NCBI GenBank assembly: GCA_027019885.1
Contig: JALUWC010000496.1
Span: 1-7,133 of the forward strand
DNA from: Geoglobus sp.
GTDB taxonomy: Archaea > Halobacteriota > Archaeoglobi > Archaeoglobales > Archaeoglobaceae
Length of the DNA stretch: 7,133 nt
Direction of reading: 5' to 3'
Part shown: positions 1 through 6,593 of the stretch, piece by piece
Numbering within the stretch: position 1 is the first letter of the stretch
How the letters are laid out: every line of letters begins with the position of its first letter
Notes under the pieces: model-generated
What the model was told of the DNA's origin: nothing
Seen by the model: only the letters and a program-made list of their open reading frames with translations
Databases searched by the model: none
Position numbers and translations under genes: made by a program

Positions 1-1300
1 GGGTAAGATTGGAGATCTGAAGCTTGTAAGGATAACAGATGAGCCGATTTCCATAGAAGAGTTGAGAGCAATGGCCCATGAAATACTTGAAGCTGCATCT
101 CAGGATGAGGACAGCAGCATTGAGATCGAAAGAAGGGGAGTTACCGTTGTTCAGTTGAGAGAACTGAGAATAGCAATCGCTGAAAGACCGTTCTCAGACA
201 GAATGGAGATTACTGCAGTCAGGCCAATAGCAAAAGCAACGCTCGACGATTATGGGGTGAGCGAGGAACTCAAAAAAAGATTCATTGAAAGACAGAGAGG
301 AATCCTCATCTCAGGTCCTCCGGGAGCAGGAAAATCAACATTTGCAGCAAGTGTTGCCAACTATCTGATGGAGAATGGTTTCATGGTCAAAACAATGGAA
401 AGTCCAAGAGATCTGATGGTGAAGGATGAAATCACTCAATATGCCCCTCTTGAAGGTGATATGAGTCTGACAGCAGATGTGCTCTTGCTTGTGAGGCCTG
501 ACTACACAATCTACGATGAAGTGAGAAAAACCTCTGACTTTCAGGTTTTTGCTGATATGAGGCTGGCTGGAGTGGGGATGATAGGTGTTACCCACGCAAC
601 AAGAGCAATAGATGCGATTCAGAGGATGATAGGCAGGGTTGAGCTTGGAGTTATTCCTCAGGTTGTTGATACTGTGATTTTCATAGACAGGGGTATAATT
701 GAGAAGGTTTACGAGCTCAGCTTTACCGTTAAGGTGCCTTATGGAATGAGCGAAGCAGATCTCGCAAGACCTGTAATAGAGGTTACAGATTTTGAAAGCA
801 AAAAGGTTGAGTACGAGATATACACCTACGGCGAGCAGGTTGTGGTGATGCCTGTTGAAAGCGAGACAGAAAACAGGCTTGTTGCCTATGCTGTTGAGAG
901 CAGGATAAGAGATCTCGTTTCTGTATATGAAATAAAACCCGTGAGCGATAAAAAAGCTGTTGTTTACGTTCCTGAGGATGAGATTCCACACCTCATAGGC
1001 AAAAAAGGTAAAAGAATTAAAATGATCGAGGACGAGCTGGGGATAAGCATAGATATCGAACCTCTGAAAATAGAGAGGAGCAACGAAATCGAGACTGGAA
1101 TTGAGGAAAAGGGCAAGCATTACGTGATTCACGCTGAAGGGCTTGAAGGAAAAAGTGTGGATGTCTATGCCGGAAAAAAGTTCTTGCTTACGGCTGAGGT
1201 TGGTAGAAGGGGAGTAATAAAGGTAAGAAAGGATAAAGATGCGGGGAAGGCAATCAGACTTGCTCTGGCAAAAGGAGAAAAAGTGAGGCTGAGATACTGA
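1..1300 (+). CDS. PIN domain-ATPase-KH domain protein (PINA-like), 5' end missing
   Basis: The reading frame (codons from base 2) is open to the left edge, so the start lies outside the window and the TTG at 62 and ATG at 71 are probably internal. About 432 codons are visible; family members are near 600 and begin with a PIN domain, which would be the missing part. Seen: Walker A GPPGAGKST (314-340); a PilT/VirB11-style Walker B ending in YDEVR, about 512-526; a GVTHAT histidine box (His at 593-595); and a KH domain whose loop is IGKKGKR, with GKKG at 998-1009. A small beta-rich tail follows. These secretion-type hexameric ATPases are widespread in archaea; the Sulfolobus PINA protein is reported to interact with Holliday junction resolvase and promote branch migration. 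KH implies nucleic-acid binding. The exact role here is inferred. The stop overlaps the next start by one base (TGATG). Confidence 0.9.
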   Translation, partial: GKIGDLKLVRITDEPISIEELRAMAHEILEAASQDEDSSIEIERRGVTVVQLRELRIAIAERPFSDRMEITAVRPIAKATLDDYGVSEELKKRFIERQRGILISGPPGAGKSTFAASVANYLMENGFMVKTMESPRDLMVKDEITQYAPLEGDMSLTADVLLLVRPDYTIYDEVRKTSDFQVFADMRLAGVGMIGVTHATRAIDAIQRMIGRVELGVIPQVVDTVIFIDRGIIEKVYELSFTVKVPYGMSEADLARPVIEVTDFESKKVEYEIYTYGEQVVVMPVESETENRLVAYAVESRIRDLVSVYEIKPVSDKKAVVYVPEDEIPHLIGKKGKRIKMIEDELGISIDIEPLKIERSNEIETGIEEKGKHYVIHAEGLEGKSVDVYAGKKFLLTAEVGRRGVIKVRKDKDAGKAIRLALAKGEKVRLRY

Positions 1301-2073
1301 TGAGGGGAAGGTATCTTCTCGGAGTTTTTTACATTTTAACAGGAGTGCTTTCCATTGCAATAGCTCCTGCATTTTCAAATGCCGGAATGCAGGCTTTTAA
1401 AAATTCCTCAGACGTGACAAACTCATTTGCCTACATCCTGATGATTCTTGCATTTACAGCATTTATACTATTGATTATAAGATTCAGAAAGGCTCTTATA
1501 AAACCTCTCTTCTATGTTCTCCTATTTGTGACATACTTTTACGGGTTTCTACCATTTATCGGGATTCTTTCAGTAATTCCATCTTCAATTATCCTCTATC
1601 TGATTATCAAAACAAGACACTGGATTGTTGTTAACATCTCGGCCATCATCGTTGGAGCAACGGTTACGGCAATATTCGGGATAAGCATGGAACCTTTGCC
1701 GGTGATGGTTCTGCTCATAGCCCTTGCCGCCTACGATTATCTGGCTGTTTACAAAACAAAGCACATGCTGACTCTTGCAGACAGCATTTCAGAAATGAAG
1801 ATACCTGTTGTTTTCATAATCCCCGGAAAGGAAAGAGACGCAATAATGGGTGTTGGGGATGCAGTAATGCCAAACATTCTGGTTGTTTCAGGGTTCATCT
1901 TCGGTAACTGCCTTATTCAGCCGCTTGTAACATTTGTCTCAGGTATTGTTGGGCTTGTTTTCCTGCTCAGCATGGTTGAGAGGAGTAAAAAAGCCCATCC
2001 CGGATTGCCAATACTGAACTTTTCAGTCATTGCCGGTTACATCATCGGACTTGCTCTCTGCCATATTCTTTAA
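1300..2073 (+). CDS. Presenilin/signal-peptide-peptidase-like intramembrane aspartyl protease
   Basis: This 257-residue protein is almost wholly hydrophobic with about eight to nine possible membrane spans, and should cut substrates within the membrane. Both catalytic aspartates of family A22 are present: AAYDYLAVY (Asp146) in one helix and GVGDAVMP (Asp187) in the next. The third signature is a Pro-x-Leu element, GLPILN (Pro237, Leu239), in place of the usual PALP. Length and motifs fit the archaeal presenilin-like family (formerly DUF1119), whose Methanoculleus member has been used as a structural model for presenilin. The ATG overlaps the stop of the upstream PIN-ATPase gene by one base. 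Only a weak, distant GTGAGG (1283-1288) precedes it, so translation is probably coupled. The last 51 bp, coding for part of the final helix, overlap the convergent GTPase gene. Substrates are unknown. Confidence 0.88.
   Translation: MRGRYLLGVFYILTGVLSIAIAPAFSNAGMQAFKNSSDVTNSFAYILMILAFTAFILLIIRFRKALIKPLFYVLLFVTYFYGFLPFIGILSVIPSSIILYLIIKTRHWIVVNISAIIVGATVTAIFGISMEPLPVMVLLIALAAYDYLAVYKTKHMLTLADSISEMKIPVVFIIPGKERDAIMGVGDAVMPNILVVSGFIFGNCLIQPLVTFVSGIVGLVFLLSMVERSKKAHPGLPILNFSVIAGYIIGLALCHIL
1987..1992 (-). terminator. Possible U-tract terminator of the Nog1-like GTPase gene
   Basis: A run of six T on the minus strand lies about 30 bases past the GTPase stop, just after a G-rich stretch (GGGATGGGC). 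Archaeal termination relies mainly on U tracts, so this is a plausible terminator. It lies inside the coding region of the opposing protease gene, and no convincing hairpin is seen. Confidence 0.35.
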
Positions 2074-2973
2074 AATCCGGACAAGCTCGTCAATTCCATT
2101 TTCTGTGTAAATCGAAACAGAAAGTCTGTCCCTTTTATCATGTAGGTCTGATTTGCTGTATATCTCAATAATTGGAATATCAAACTGACTTTTTATCTCA
2201 GAAAGCAATGAAAGCTGCTTTTCAAGCTCAAATCCACATATTTCTGTGGGATCGATTACAAAGACAATAACATCCGCCAGATGCTTCAGTGCAAGAATTG
2301 CCCGTTTTTCAATTCTGTTTCTCTTTTCAATTGGCCTGTCCAGAAGGCCGGGTGTGTCTATAACCTGAATTCTTTTTGAGCCAGCAATGTATCCAACATA
2401 GATTTTCTTTGTTGTGAAGGGATAGCTTGCGATTTCTGGCTTTACAGTGGATATTACCGAGACTATGCTTGATTTGCCGACATTGGGGTAGCCTGCAAAA
2501 ACAGCTGTAAAGTCGTTGCTCAAGGTTGGAATCTCTCTCATCTTCTGCTTTGCCTCATTGAGAAATCTGAGCTCATAATCAATCTGCTCAATTACAGATG
2601 CAATTCTCCCGTAAACCTCTTTCAGAACCGTTTCAGGATTCTGACCTCCCTTTATCTTTCGGATTCCTCTCGATATTATTTTCTGGGTCATTGAATTTGC
2701 CCATTGAAGAGCCGCAAGACTTTTCTTGAGCTGCCCTAGCCCAACAACAGCATCAACCATCTCCCTGTAAAATGGAGCCAGGTTATCGTATGACGGATGC
2801 TCCGAGACAATTCTGCTGAAATAGCTTTCAAGAACGTTTGAAATGGTTGAAAGCTTGTTAAGGGATTTCTCCTTCTTATTCCTTCCCGTAACTTTTGATG
2901 CTTTCCTGAATGCCTTGTCAATGAGCTCCTGAGATGTGAGGACTGTTGGAAGCTTTCTTGGATTGAATGTCAT
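2023..2973 (-). CDS. Nog1-like GTPase (OBG/HflX-like superclass, archaeal)
   Basis: This 316-residue protein has a helical N-terminal region (about 1-150, resembling the NOG1 N-terminal bundle) followed by a TRAFAC GTPase domain. G motifs: G1 GYPNVGKSS (161-169), G2 Thr in YPFTTKK (187-188), G3 DTPG (206-209), G4 SKSD (273-276) and a G5-like SIYTENG (287-293). In eukaryotes Nog1 acts in 60S ribosomal subunit assembly; the archaeal protein lacks the long eukaryotic C-terminal extension, and a role in large-subunit maturation is inferred. The G4 box has Ser where Asn or Thr is usual. A TATA-like box centred about 27 bases before the ATG at 2973, with no Shine-Dalgarno site, supports this start and a leaderless mRNA. 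The last 17 codons, including the stop, overlap the protease gene tail to tail. Confidence 0.88.
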   Translation of the reverse strand: MTFNPRKLPTVLTSQELIDKAFRKASKVTGRNKKEKSLNKLSTISNVLESYFSRIVSEHPSYDNLAPFYREMVDAVVGLGQLKKSLAALQWANSMTQKIISRGIRKIKGGQNPETVLKEVYGRIASVIEQIDYELRFLNEAKQKMREIPTLSNDFTAVFAGYPNVGKSSIVSVISTVKPEIASYPFTTKKIYVGYIAGSKRIQVIDTPGLLDRPIEKRNRIEKRAILALKHLADVIVFVIDPTEICGFELEKQLSLLSEIKSQFDIPIIEIYSKSDLHDKRDRLSVSIYTENGIDELVRILKNMAESKSDDVTGND

Positions 2974-2997
2974 TACATTAAAGGCTATCAGGTTTTG

Positions 2998-3005
2998 TTT
3001 AAAAT
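2998..3005 (-). promoter_or_regulatory. TATA box for the Nog1-like GTPase gene (leaderless)
   Basis: On the minus strand the sequence reads ATTTTAAA. Its TTTAAA core is centred about 27 bases upstream of the A of the ATG at 2973. Archaeal TATA boxes sit 26-27 bases before the transcription start, so transcription should begin at or next to the start codon. No Shine-Dalgarno sequence precedes the ATG, which fits a leaderless message. Confidence 0.55.
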
Positions 3006-3047
3006 GTTATTCCGCTCAAAAGCTGAGATCTGTTTAATTCTGGAAAA

Positions 3048-3057
3048 ATATATAAAC
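3048..3057 (+). promoter_or_regulatory. TATA box for the CBS regulator gene
   Basis: ATATATAAA within AAAAATATATAAAC is a near-ideal archaeal TATA box, with an A-rich GGAAAA just upstream as a possible BRE. A start about 26 bases downstream falls near 3079, immediately before the Shine-Dalgarno site, giving a short leader of about 16 bases. Confidence 0.7.
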
Positions 3058-3080
3058 TATCTTGATAAGTTGAATTGAAA

Positions 3081-3088
3081 AGGAGGGG
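3081..3088 (+). promoter_or_regulatory. Shine-Dalgarno site of the CBS regulator gene
   Basis: AGGAGGGG lies eight bases before the ATG at 3095 (counting from GGAGG), a strong match to the archaeal anti-Shine-Dalgarno. It fixes this ATG as the start and contrasts with the leaderless gene on the other side of the promoter region. Confidence 0.75.
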
Positions 3089-3094
3089 TAGTGT

Positions 3095-3997
3095 ATGGAG
3101 CTTGAACTCACCCAGATTCAGAAAGACATCCTTTACGCTCTTGTCACGATATACAAGAACAAGGGAGGTGGAAGTGTAAAGGGGGAAGAGATAGCAGAGC
3201 TCATCAACAGAAATCCCGGAACAGTTAGAAATCAGATGCAGGCTTTGAGATCTCTTGGACTTGTAGAGGGTGTTCCCGGGCCCAAAGGGGGTTACAGACC
3301 TACCTCCAAAGCGTATGAGCTGCTCTCCATAACAAGCTACGAGGAATCTGTCAAGGTTCCTGTTGTTGTTAACGGCGAACCTCAGGATGATCTTTCGGCT
3401 GAAGAAATAGACTTCCCAACTCTATCTCATCCAAAGGTCTGTCAGGCAAGAATCAGGATAATCGGAAACATAAGAAAAGTATCTCCAAATGACAGAATTG
3501 TTGTTGGCCCAACACCTGTAAACGAGCTCATGGTTTTTGGAAAGGTTGTTGGCAGAGATGACACAGAGAATACGGTTGTGATCGACATAGAGAAGATAGT
3601 CGCCCTTCCGAAGGAGACAGTTGGAGAGTACATGTCCACACCAATACACACAGCAAATGCAGAGGATCTGGTCGAGAGTGCTGCAAAGGAGCTCGCTGAA
3701 AGGGGGATCTACTGCATGCCTGTTGTAAAGGAGAAAGAATTTGTCGGGATATTCACACTCGACCACGTTGCAGAAGCAATAAAGAAGGGGAAACTGAAAG
3801 GCAGGGTTGAAGAAGTGATGAGACCGAAGATCGTGTCGGTTGAGAAGGATATCACTCTTGGAGAGGCTCTGAGAATAATGAATGATGAGAATGTGAGAAT
3901 ACTGGTTGTGAAATCGGAAGGTAAACCTGTTGGAGTGATAACAGATCAGAAAATACTGAGGCAGATAGCTCCTGAACATGCAAAAACATCAATCTGA
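3095..3997 (+). CDS. Winged-helix transcriptional regulator with C-terminal CBS pair
   Basis: This 300-residue protein matches the COG2524-type archaeal regulator layout. Residues about 1-78 form a winged helix-turn-helix: recognition region around GTVRNQMQALRSLGLV, wing GPKGGYRPT, resembling Rrf2/MarR folds. Residues about 85-172 are a separate beta-rich domain (VKVPVVVNGE to VVIDIEKIVALP) that I do not recognise. Two CBS domains follow, about 176-235 (MSTPIHTA, GIYCMPVV, FVGIFTLDHV) and 238-296 (MRPKIVSV, VRILVV, PVGVITDQKIL). CBS pairs usually bind adenosyl ligands such as AMP, ATP or SAM, so ligand-gated DNA binding is inferred. It has its own TATA box and strong Shine-Dalgarno site, facing away from the GTPase gene. 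Its stop overlaps the AI-2E gene by nine bases. Ligand and targets cannot be read from the sequence. Confidence 0.88.
   Translation: MELELTQIQKDILYALVTIYKNKGGGSVKGEEIAELINRNPGTVRNQMQALRSLGLVEGVPGPKGGYRPTSKAYELLSITSYEESVKVPVVVNGEPQDDLSAEEIDFPTLSHPKVCQARIRIIGNIRKVSPNDRIVVGPTPVNELMVFGKVVGRDDTENTVVIDIEKIVALPKETVGEYMSTPIHTANAEDLVESAAKELAERGIYCMPVVKEKEFVGIFTLDHVAEAIKKGKLKGRVEEVMRPKIVSVEKDITLGEALRIMNDENVRILVVKSEGKPVGVITDQKILRQIAPEHAKTSI
3982..3986 (-). terminator. Weak candidate U tract ending the six-gene operon
   Basis: Five T on the minus strand fall three bases past the AI-2E stop codon, inside the 3' end of the CBS regulator gene. It is the only T run close to the operon end. It is short and lacks a hairpin, so this is a tentative call. 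Confidence 0.2.
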
Positions 3998-4996
3998 TTT
4001 CTGACTTTTTTTCCTGTTTTCGGTGGATGTGTAGTAGTTGTATATTGCAGTTAAAAGAGCTGCAAGCATAGGTGTGAGGAAGAACCCGCTCACTCCAGCA
4101 ACAAGTCCGCCTCCTATGAAGGAGAGCATCAAAACCAGAGGGTGGACTTTTGATGTGTAGCCAACGAAGTACGGCCTTAAAACAAGCTCAGGAATTATGT
4201 AGAGAAACACACCACCTATCCCCAGAAACCATAGTGCTTTAATGGGCTCCTGAAAAAACAGATAGACAAATACAGGAAGTATCACCATCCACTCAGCAAA
4301 AACTGGAATCAGAGCTGCAAGAAACATCAGCCCGCTGAGCAACGGGGCATAGGGAACTCCAAAGTAAAGAAAATAGGGAATCGACGCAATTCCAATCAGA
4401 AGGGCTGCCACAAAATTTCCGAACCACAGGTTCGTGAATGTTCTGTCAAGCTCGTCAAAAAATCCTTTGGCGGATTCATCAGTGAAAACTGCTCCTATTA
4501 TCCTGTCTGCAACCCTCTTTCCATCGAGAATTGAGTAAAAGCACACTATTGTTGAGATGAAGAAGTTCATGATGAAGAGTATGAACTTTGTCGTCATGTT
4601 AACGGCTATGTTGCCAAGGCTCTTGTTTATGAACGCAAGAAACTGGTCAAAAAGGGGTTTGACGATGCCTGCGGTTTCAGGATCAAGCTGGGAGATAAAT
4701 GTGTTCAGATAGATAACATAATCCTGAAGGTTCCCAAGAATTGATATGAGCTGGGAAACACCCTGAAAAATGCCGTAAAAAAGGAAAACAAAGAGGGGAA
4801 CAGCTATGACCATTGTCGATATGAAGGCTGACAGAACATCACCGGTGAAGTTCTTCAATCTGGAATGCATCGGTCTGGCAACATAGGCAAGGACTATCCC
4901 CATCACTATTCCATCAAGAAGGGGTGAGAGGAGATAAAGGAACAGGAATACAAGGGTTACAACCGTAAGGAGAAGGATGACTTTATTCCTTTCCAT
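3989..4996 (-). CDS. AI-2E/PerM-family (formerly UPF0118) membrane transporter
   Basis: This 335-residue polytopic membrane protein has about seven to eight hydrophobic spans: two near the N-terminus (about 7-40), one at 55-78, then after a soluble loop (about 80-130) one at 136-157 and the rest from 190 on. The family signature is clear near the C-terminus: IPELVLRPYFVG, KVHPLVLML (His285-Pro286), FIGGGLVAGVSGFFLTPM. Known relatives export autoinducer-2 in E. coli or act as Na+/H+ antiporters in some bacteria and haloarchaea; the substrate here is unknown. It is the last gene of the minus-strand operon. Its ATG lies 14 bp inside the end of the methyltransferase gene with no clear Shine-Dalgarno site, so coupled translation is likely. 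The hydrophilic C-terminal tail (RKKSQKSD) is encoded where it overlaps or abuts the CBS gene end. Confidence 0.88.
   Translation of the reverse strand: MERNKVILLLTVVTLVFLFLYLLSPLLDGIVMGIVLAYVARPMHSRLKNFTGDVLSAFISTMVIAVPLFVFLFYGIFQGVSQLISILGNLQDYVIYLNTFISQLDPETAGIVKPLFDQFLAFINKSLGNIAVNMTTKFILFIMNFFISTIVCFYSILDGKRVADRIIGAVFTDESAKGFFDELDRTFTNLWFGNFVAALLIGIASIPYFLYFGVPYAPLLSGLMFLAALIPVFAEWMVILPVFVYLFFQEPIKALWFLGIGGVFLYIIPELVLRPYFVGYTSKVHPLVLMLSFIGGGLVAGVSGFFLTPMLAALLTAIYNYYTSTENRKKSQKSD
4006..4012 (+). terminator. U-tract terminator of the CBS regulator gene
   Basis: Seven consecutive T, then TTTT at 4017-4020, start eight bases past the regulator stop. This resembles the paired U tracts that end archaeal transcripts. 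On the other strand the same bases encode the lysine-rich tail of the AI-2E protein, so the tract does double duty. Confidence 0.55.
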
Positions 4997-5693
4997 GAGA
5001 TGACTTTAAATGTCTCACATATAATACACTTTTCCTGATAATTCCGGCAATGTGATTCAGTTCATGCTTTGAAAGAGCAGCCTTTCCAAAGGCTCTCTTG
5101 AGAATTACCCTCGACTTCTCAATTCTGTGCTTCGGATACCACACCTCCCTCATTAGATCATCAAAATAGTCAACAAGAACATCAATATCTCTCTGAGTTG
5201 CCAGTTCTGTGGAAATTTCACTATCCTCATCACCCAAATCTGAAAGCTCGTAGAGAATCACAGCCGCTGCATGGCTCACGTTCATAATCGGGTATTCATC
5301 AGATGTTGGAACACTGACAACAGTATTGCAGAGCCTTATTTCCTCATCAAAAAGACCGAAATCTTCTCTACCAAAAAGAATGGCTGAGTTTTCTGTGATG
5401 ATTTCTTTAAGCTGCTTTGGCGATATTGCCTTTCTGATGTAGTTTCCAATGTTGTATCCTCTCATGCCAGTCGTAGCAACTGCAAGGCTTTTCTCTGACA
5501 GATACTCCTCAAGGCCATCTATGACCCTTGCATTCCCTATCACATCCTTTGCATGGGATGCAGTTATATAGCTCTCCTTGGTAACATTGCATCTGTAGAG
5601 AACAAGATTCCTGAATCCAAAATTCTTCATAACTCTCGCGATGAACCCGATATTTTCGGGGATTTTGAGCTCAACAAGCACAACATCGATCAT
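4983..5693 (-). CDS. trmJ: TrmJ-like SPOUT (TrmH family) RNA 2'-O-methyltransferase
   Basis: This 236-residue protein has all three SPOUT motifs of the TrmH/TrmJ group. Motif 1 is PENIGFIARVMKNFG (12-26), with Asn14 and the probable catalytic Arg20. Motif 2 is ILFGREDFGL (105-114). Motif 3 is VPTSDEYPIMNVSHAAAV (128-145), which contributes to the trefoil-knot SAM site. A helical C-terminal extension (about 165-230) is typical of TrmJ, which 2'-O-methylates position 32 of tRNA; archaeal TrmJ is reported to act on cytidine 32. The exact target is inferred, as rRNA-modifying relatives share the motifs. The start overlaps the MBL stop in an ATGA junction, with no Shine-Dalgarno site, implying coupled translation. 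The EF-1 beta gene two places upstream supports a translation-related role. Confidence 0.85.
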   Translation of the reverse strand: MIDVVLVELKIPENIGFIARVMKNFGFRNLVLYRCNVTKESYITASHAKDVIGNARVIDGLEEYLSEKSLAVATTGMRGYNIGNYIRKAISPKQLKEIITENSAILFGREDFGLFDEEIRLCNTVVSVPTSDEYPIMNVSHAAAVILYELSDLGDEDSEISTELATQRDIDVLVDYFDDLMREVWYPKHRIEKSRVILKRAFGKAALSKHELNHIAGIIRKSVLYVRHLKSSHGKE

Positions 5694-6319
5694 AAAAACA
5701 TTCTGGCAAATTTGAGTGAGATTTTAACATGCTCATTTGCACTGTTTACGGGCTCATCATGCCCCGGATACATGATCTCAATATCGAATTCGGTGAGCCT
5801 TTTGAGCGATTCAATCATGAGTGGCGGATTCCCACCGGGAAGATCAACCCTTCCAAAACCTCCATTTGGAAAAACCGTATCTCCTGTGAACATTATTCTC
5901 TCATCCTTCTCGTAGAGGCATATGCTTCCGGGAGTGTGACCAGGAGTGTGGATTATTTTGAGCTTCAATCTGCCCAGGTCTATTTCATCCCCCTCATTTA
6001 AAAGCCTGTCAGCCTCGAAGGGAGGGAAATTTATCCCGAAAGTGAACGAGGAGAAGTTCTGAAGTTTTGCAAACTCGTATTCCTTTTCGTGAACCAGTAC
6101 TTCCGCTCCGCTTACCTCTCTCAGATCTTTTGTGGCTGAAGCATGATCAAAATGTGTGTGAGTGAGAACTATATAATCCAGATCCTTTACATCAATATAT
6201 TTTGAGATGGCTCTGTGAATGAAACCGAAATCTCCTCCAACATCCACCAGAGCTTTCTTCTCGTCAAGAATCAAGTAGGCGTTTGCCCCGAGTGGGGGGG
6301 CTACAATTCTCTCGATCAT
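5690..6319 (-). CDS. Metallo-beta-lactamase-fold hydrolase (glyoxalase II-like)
   Basis: This 209-residue protein has a complete binuclear metal site of the MBL fold: THTHFDHA (His54, His56, Asp58, His59), HTPGHTPGS (His128), FTGDTVF (Asp147) and YPGHDEP (His187). The layout, with GHTPGS and TGDTVF, resembles glyoxalase II/GloB-like hydrolases. There is no beta-CASP insert, which argues against an RNase J/CPSF-type nuclease. The substrate is unknown; thioester hydrolysis is a family-based guess, and archaea of this type are not expected to use glutathione. AGGAG (6325-6329) sits five bases before the ATG, so it has its own ribosome site although the start overlaps the EF-1 beta stop (ATGA). 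Its own stop overlaps the methyltransferase start the same way. Confidence 0.87.
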   Translation of the reverse strand: MIERIVAPPLGANAYLILDEKKALVDVGGDFGFIHRAISKYIDVKDLDYIVLTHTHFDHASATKDLREVSGAEVLVHEKEYEFAKLQNFSSFTFGINFPPFEADRLLNEGDEIDLGRLKLKIIHTPGHTPGSICLYEKDERIMFTGDTVFPNGGFGRVDLPGGNPPLMIESLKRLTEFDIEIMYPGHDEPVNSANEHVKISLKFARMFL

Positions 6320-6582
6320 ACAAGCTCCTGTGCCTCTATCTCAACGCTCTCAACATCGTCAATCGTCTGCAATTTTTCGATAAACCTGTCCCCTATGCCC
6401 TCCTCATCAGGCATCACTGCAGCAACAAGAAGTGCTTTCAGGCCAAAGGCAATGGGCTGAATTCCGAAATCCGCTATCTCAACATTATCAGGCTTGGCAG
6501 CACTCACCTTTTCCTTAAGAGCCTCAAGATTGACATCAACATCCTTTGGCATCACTCTCAGTTTCATGAAAACCTTTCCCAT
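6316..6582 (-). CDS. ef1b: Archaeal elongation factor 1-beta (aEF-1B, EF-1 alpha nucleotide exchange factor)
   Basis: This 88-residue protein is full length for the archaeal family, which corresponds to only the C-terminal exchange domain of eukaryotic eEF1B. It promotes GDP-GTP exchange on EF-1 alpha in the cytoplasm. Seen: N-terminal strand GKVFMKLRVMPKD, the conserved core IQPIAFGLKAL (41-51), VMPDEEG (56-62) and the C-terminal strand DVESVEIEAQ. The start is fixed by a Shine-Dalgarno stretch (GAGGTGGTG, 6585-6593) that includes the last two bases of the zinc-ribbon stop codon. It ends in an ATGA overlap with the MBL gene. It is the surest assignment in the window and anchors the operon as translation-linked. 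Confidence 0.96.
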   Translation of the reverse strand: MGKVFMKLRVMPKDVDVNLEALKEKVSAAKPDNVEIADFGIQPIAFGLKALLVAAVMPDEEGIGDRFIEKLQTIDDVESVEIEAQELV

Positions 6583-6584
6583 TT

Positions 6585-6593
6585 CACCACCTC
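6585..6593 (-). promoter_or_regulatory. Shine-Dalgarno site of EF-1 beta
   Basis: The minus strand reads GAGGTGGTG, with two bases before the ATG at 6582 and seven from GAGG. Its first two bases belong to the TGA stop of the zinc-ribbon gene, so termination and re-initiation are adjacent. Confidence 0.7.

Larger units (their letters stand above)
2974..3094. promoter_or_regulatory. Divergent intergenic promoter region
   Basis: This 121-bp stretch is the only sizeable non-coding DNA in the window. It separates the GTPase gene (leftward) from the CBS regulator gene (rightward) and holds one archaeal TATA box for each direction, about 50 bp apart, back to back. If the CBS regulator controls itself or its neighbour, its operator would be expected here. 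I see no strong inverted repeat. Confidence 0.75.

Noticed and set aside
62..64. TTG as the start of the PIN-ATPase gene
   Set aside because: The frame continues open to the window edge, no Shine-Dalgarno site precedes it, and family members have an N-terminal PIN domain upstream.
335..1378. A long open frame (347 codons) on the minus strand opposite the PIN-ATPase gene
   Set aside because: It is antisense to a well-supported gene with clear Walker and KH motifs, its composition is rich in Phe, His, Cys and Ser as expected for a shadow frame, and no family motif or ribosome site is seen.
3015..3027. CTCA-N5-TGAG inverted repeat in the divergent promoter as an operator
   Set aside because: Arms of only four bases are expected by chance, and flanking bases do not extend the symmetry.
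3422..3979. A 185-codon minus-strand frame opposite the CBS regulator gene
   Set aside because: Cys-, Tyr- and His-rich low-quality sequence with no motif, antisense to recognised CBS domains; a shadow.
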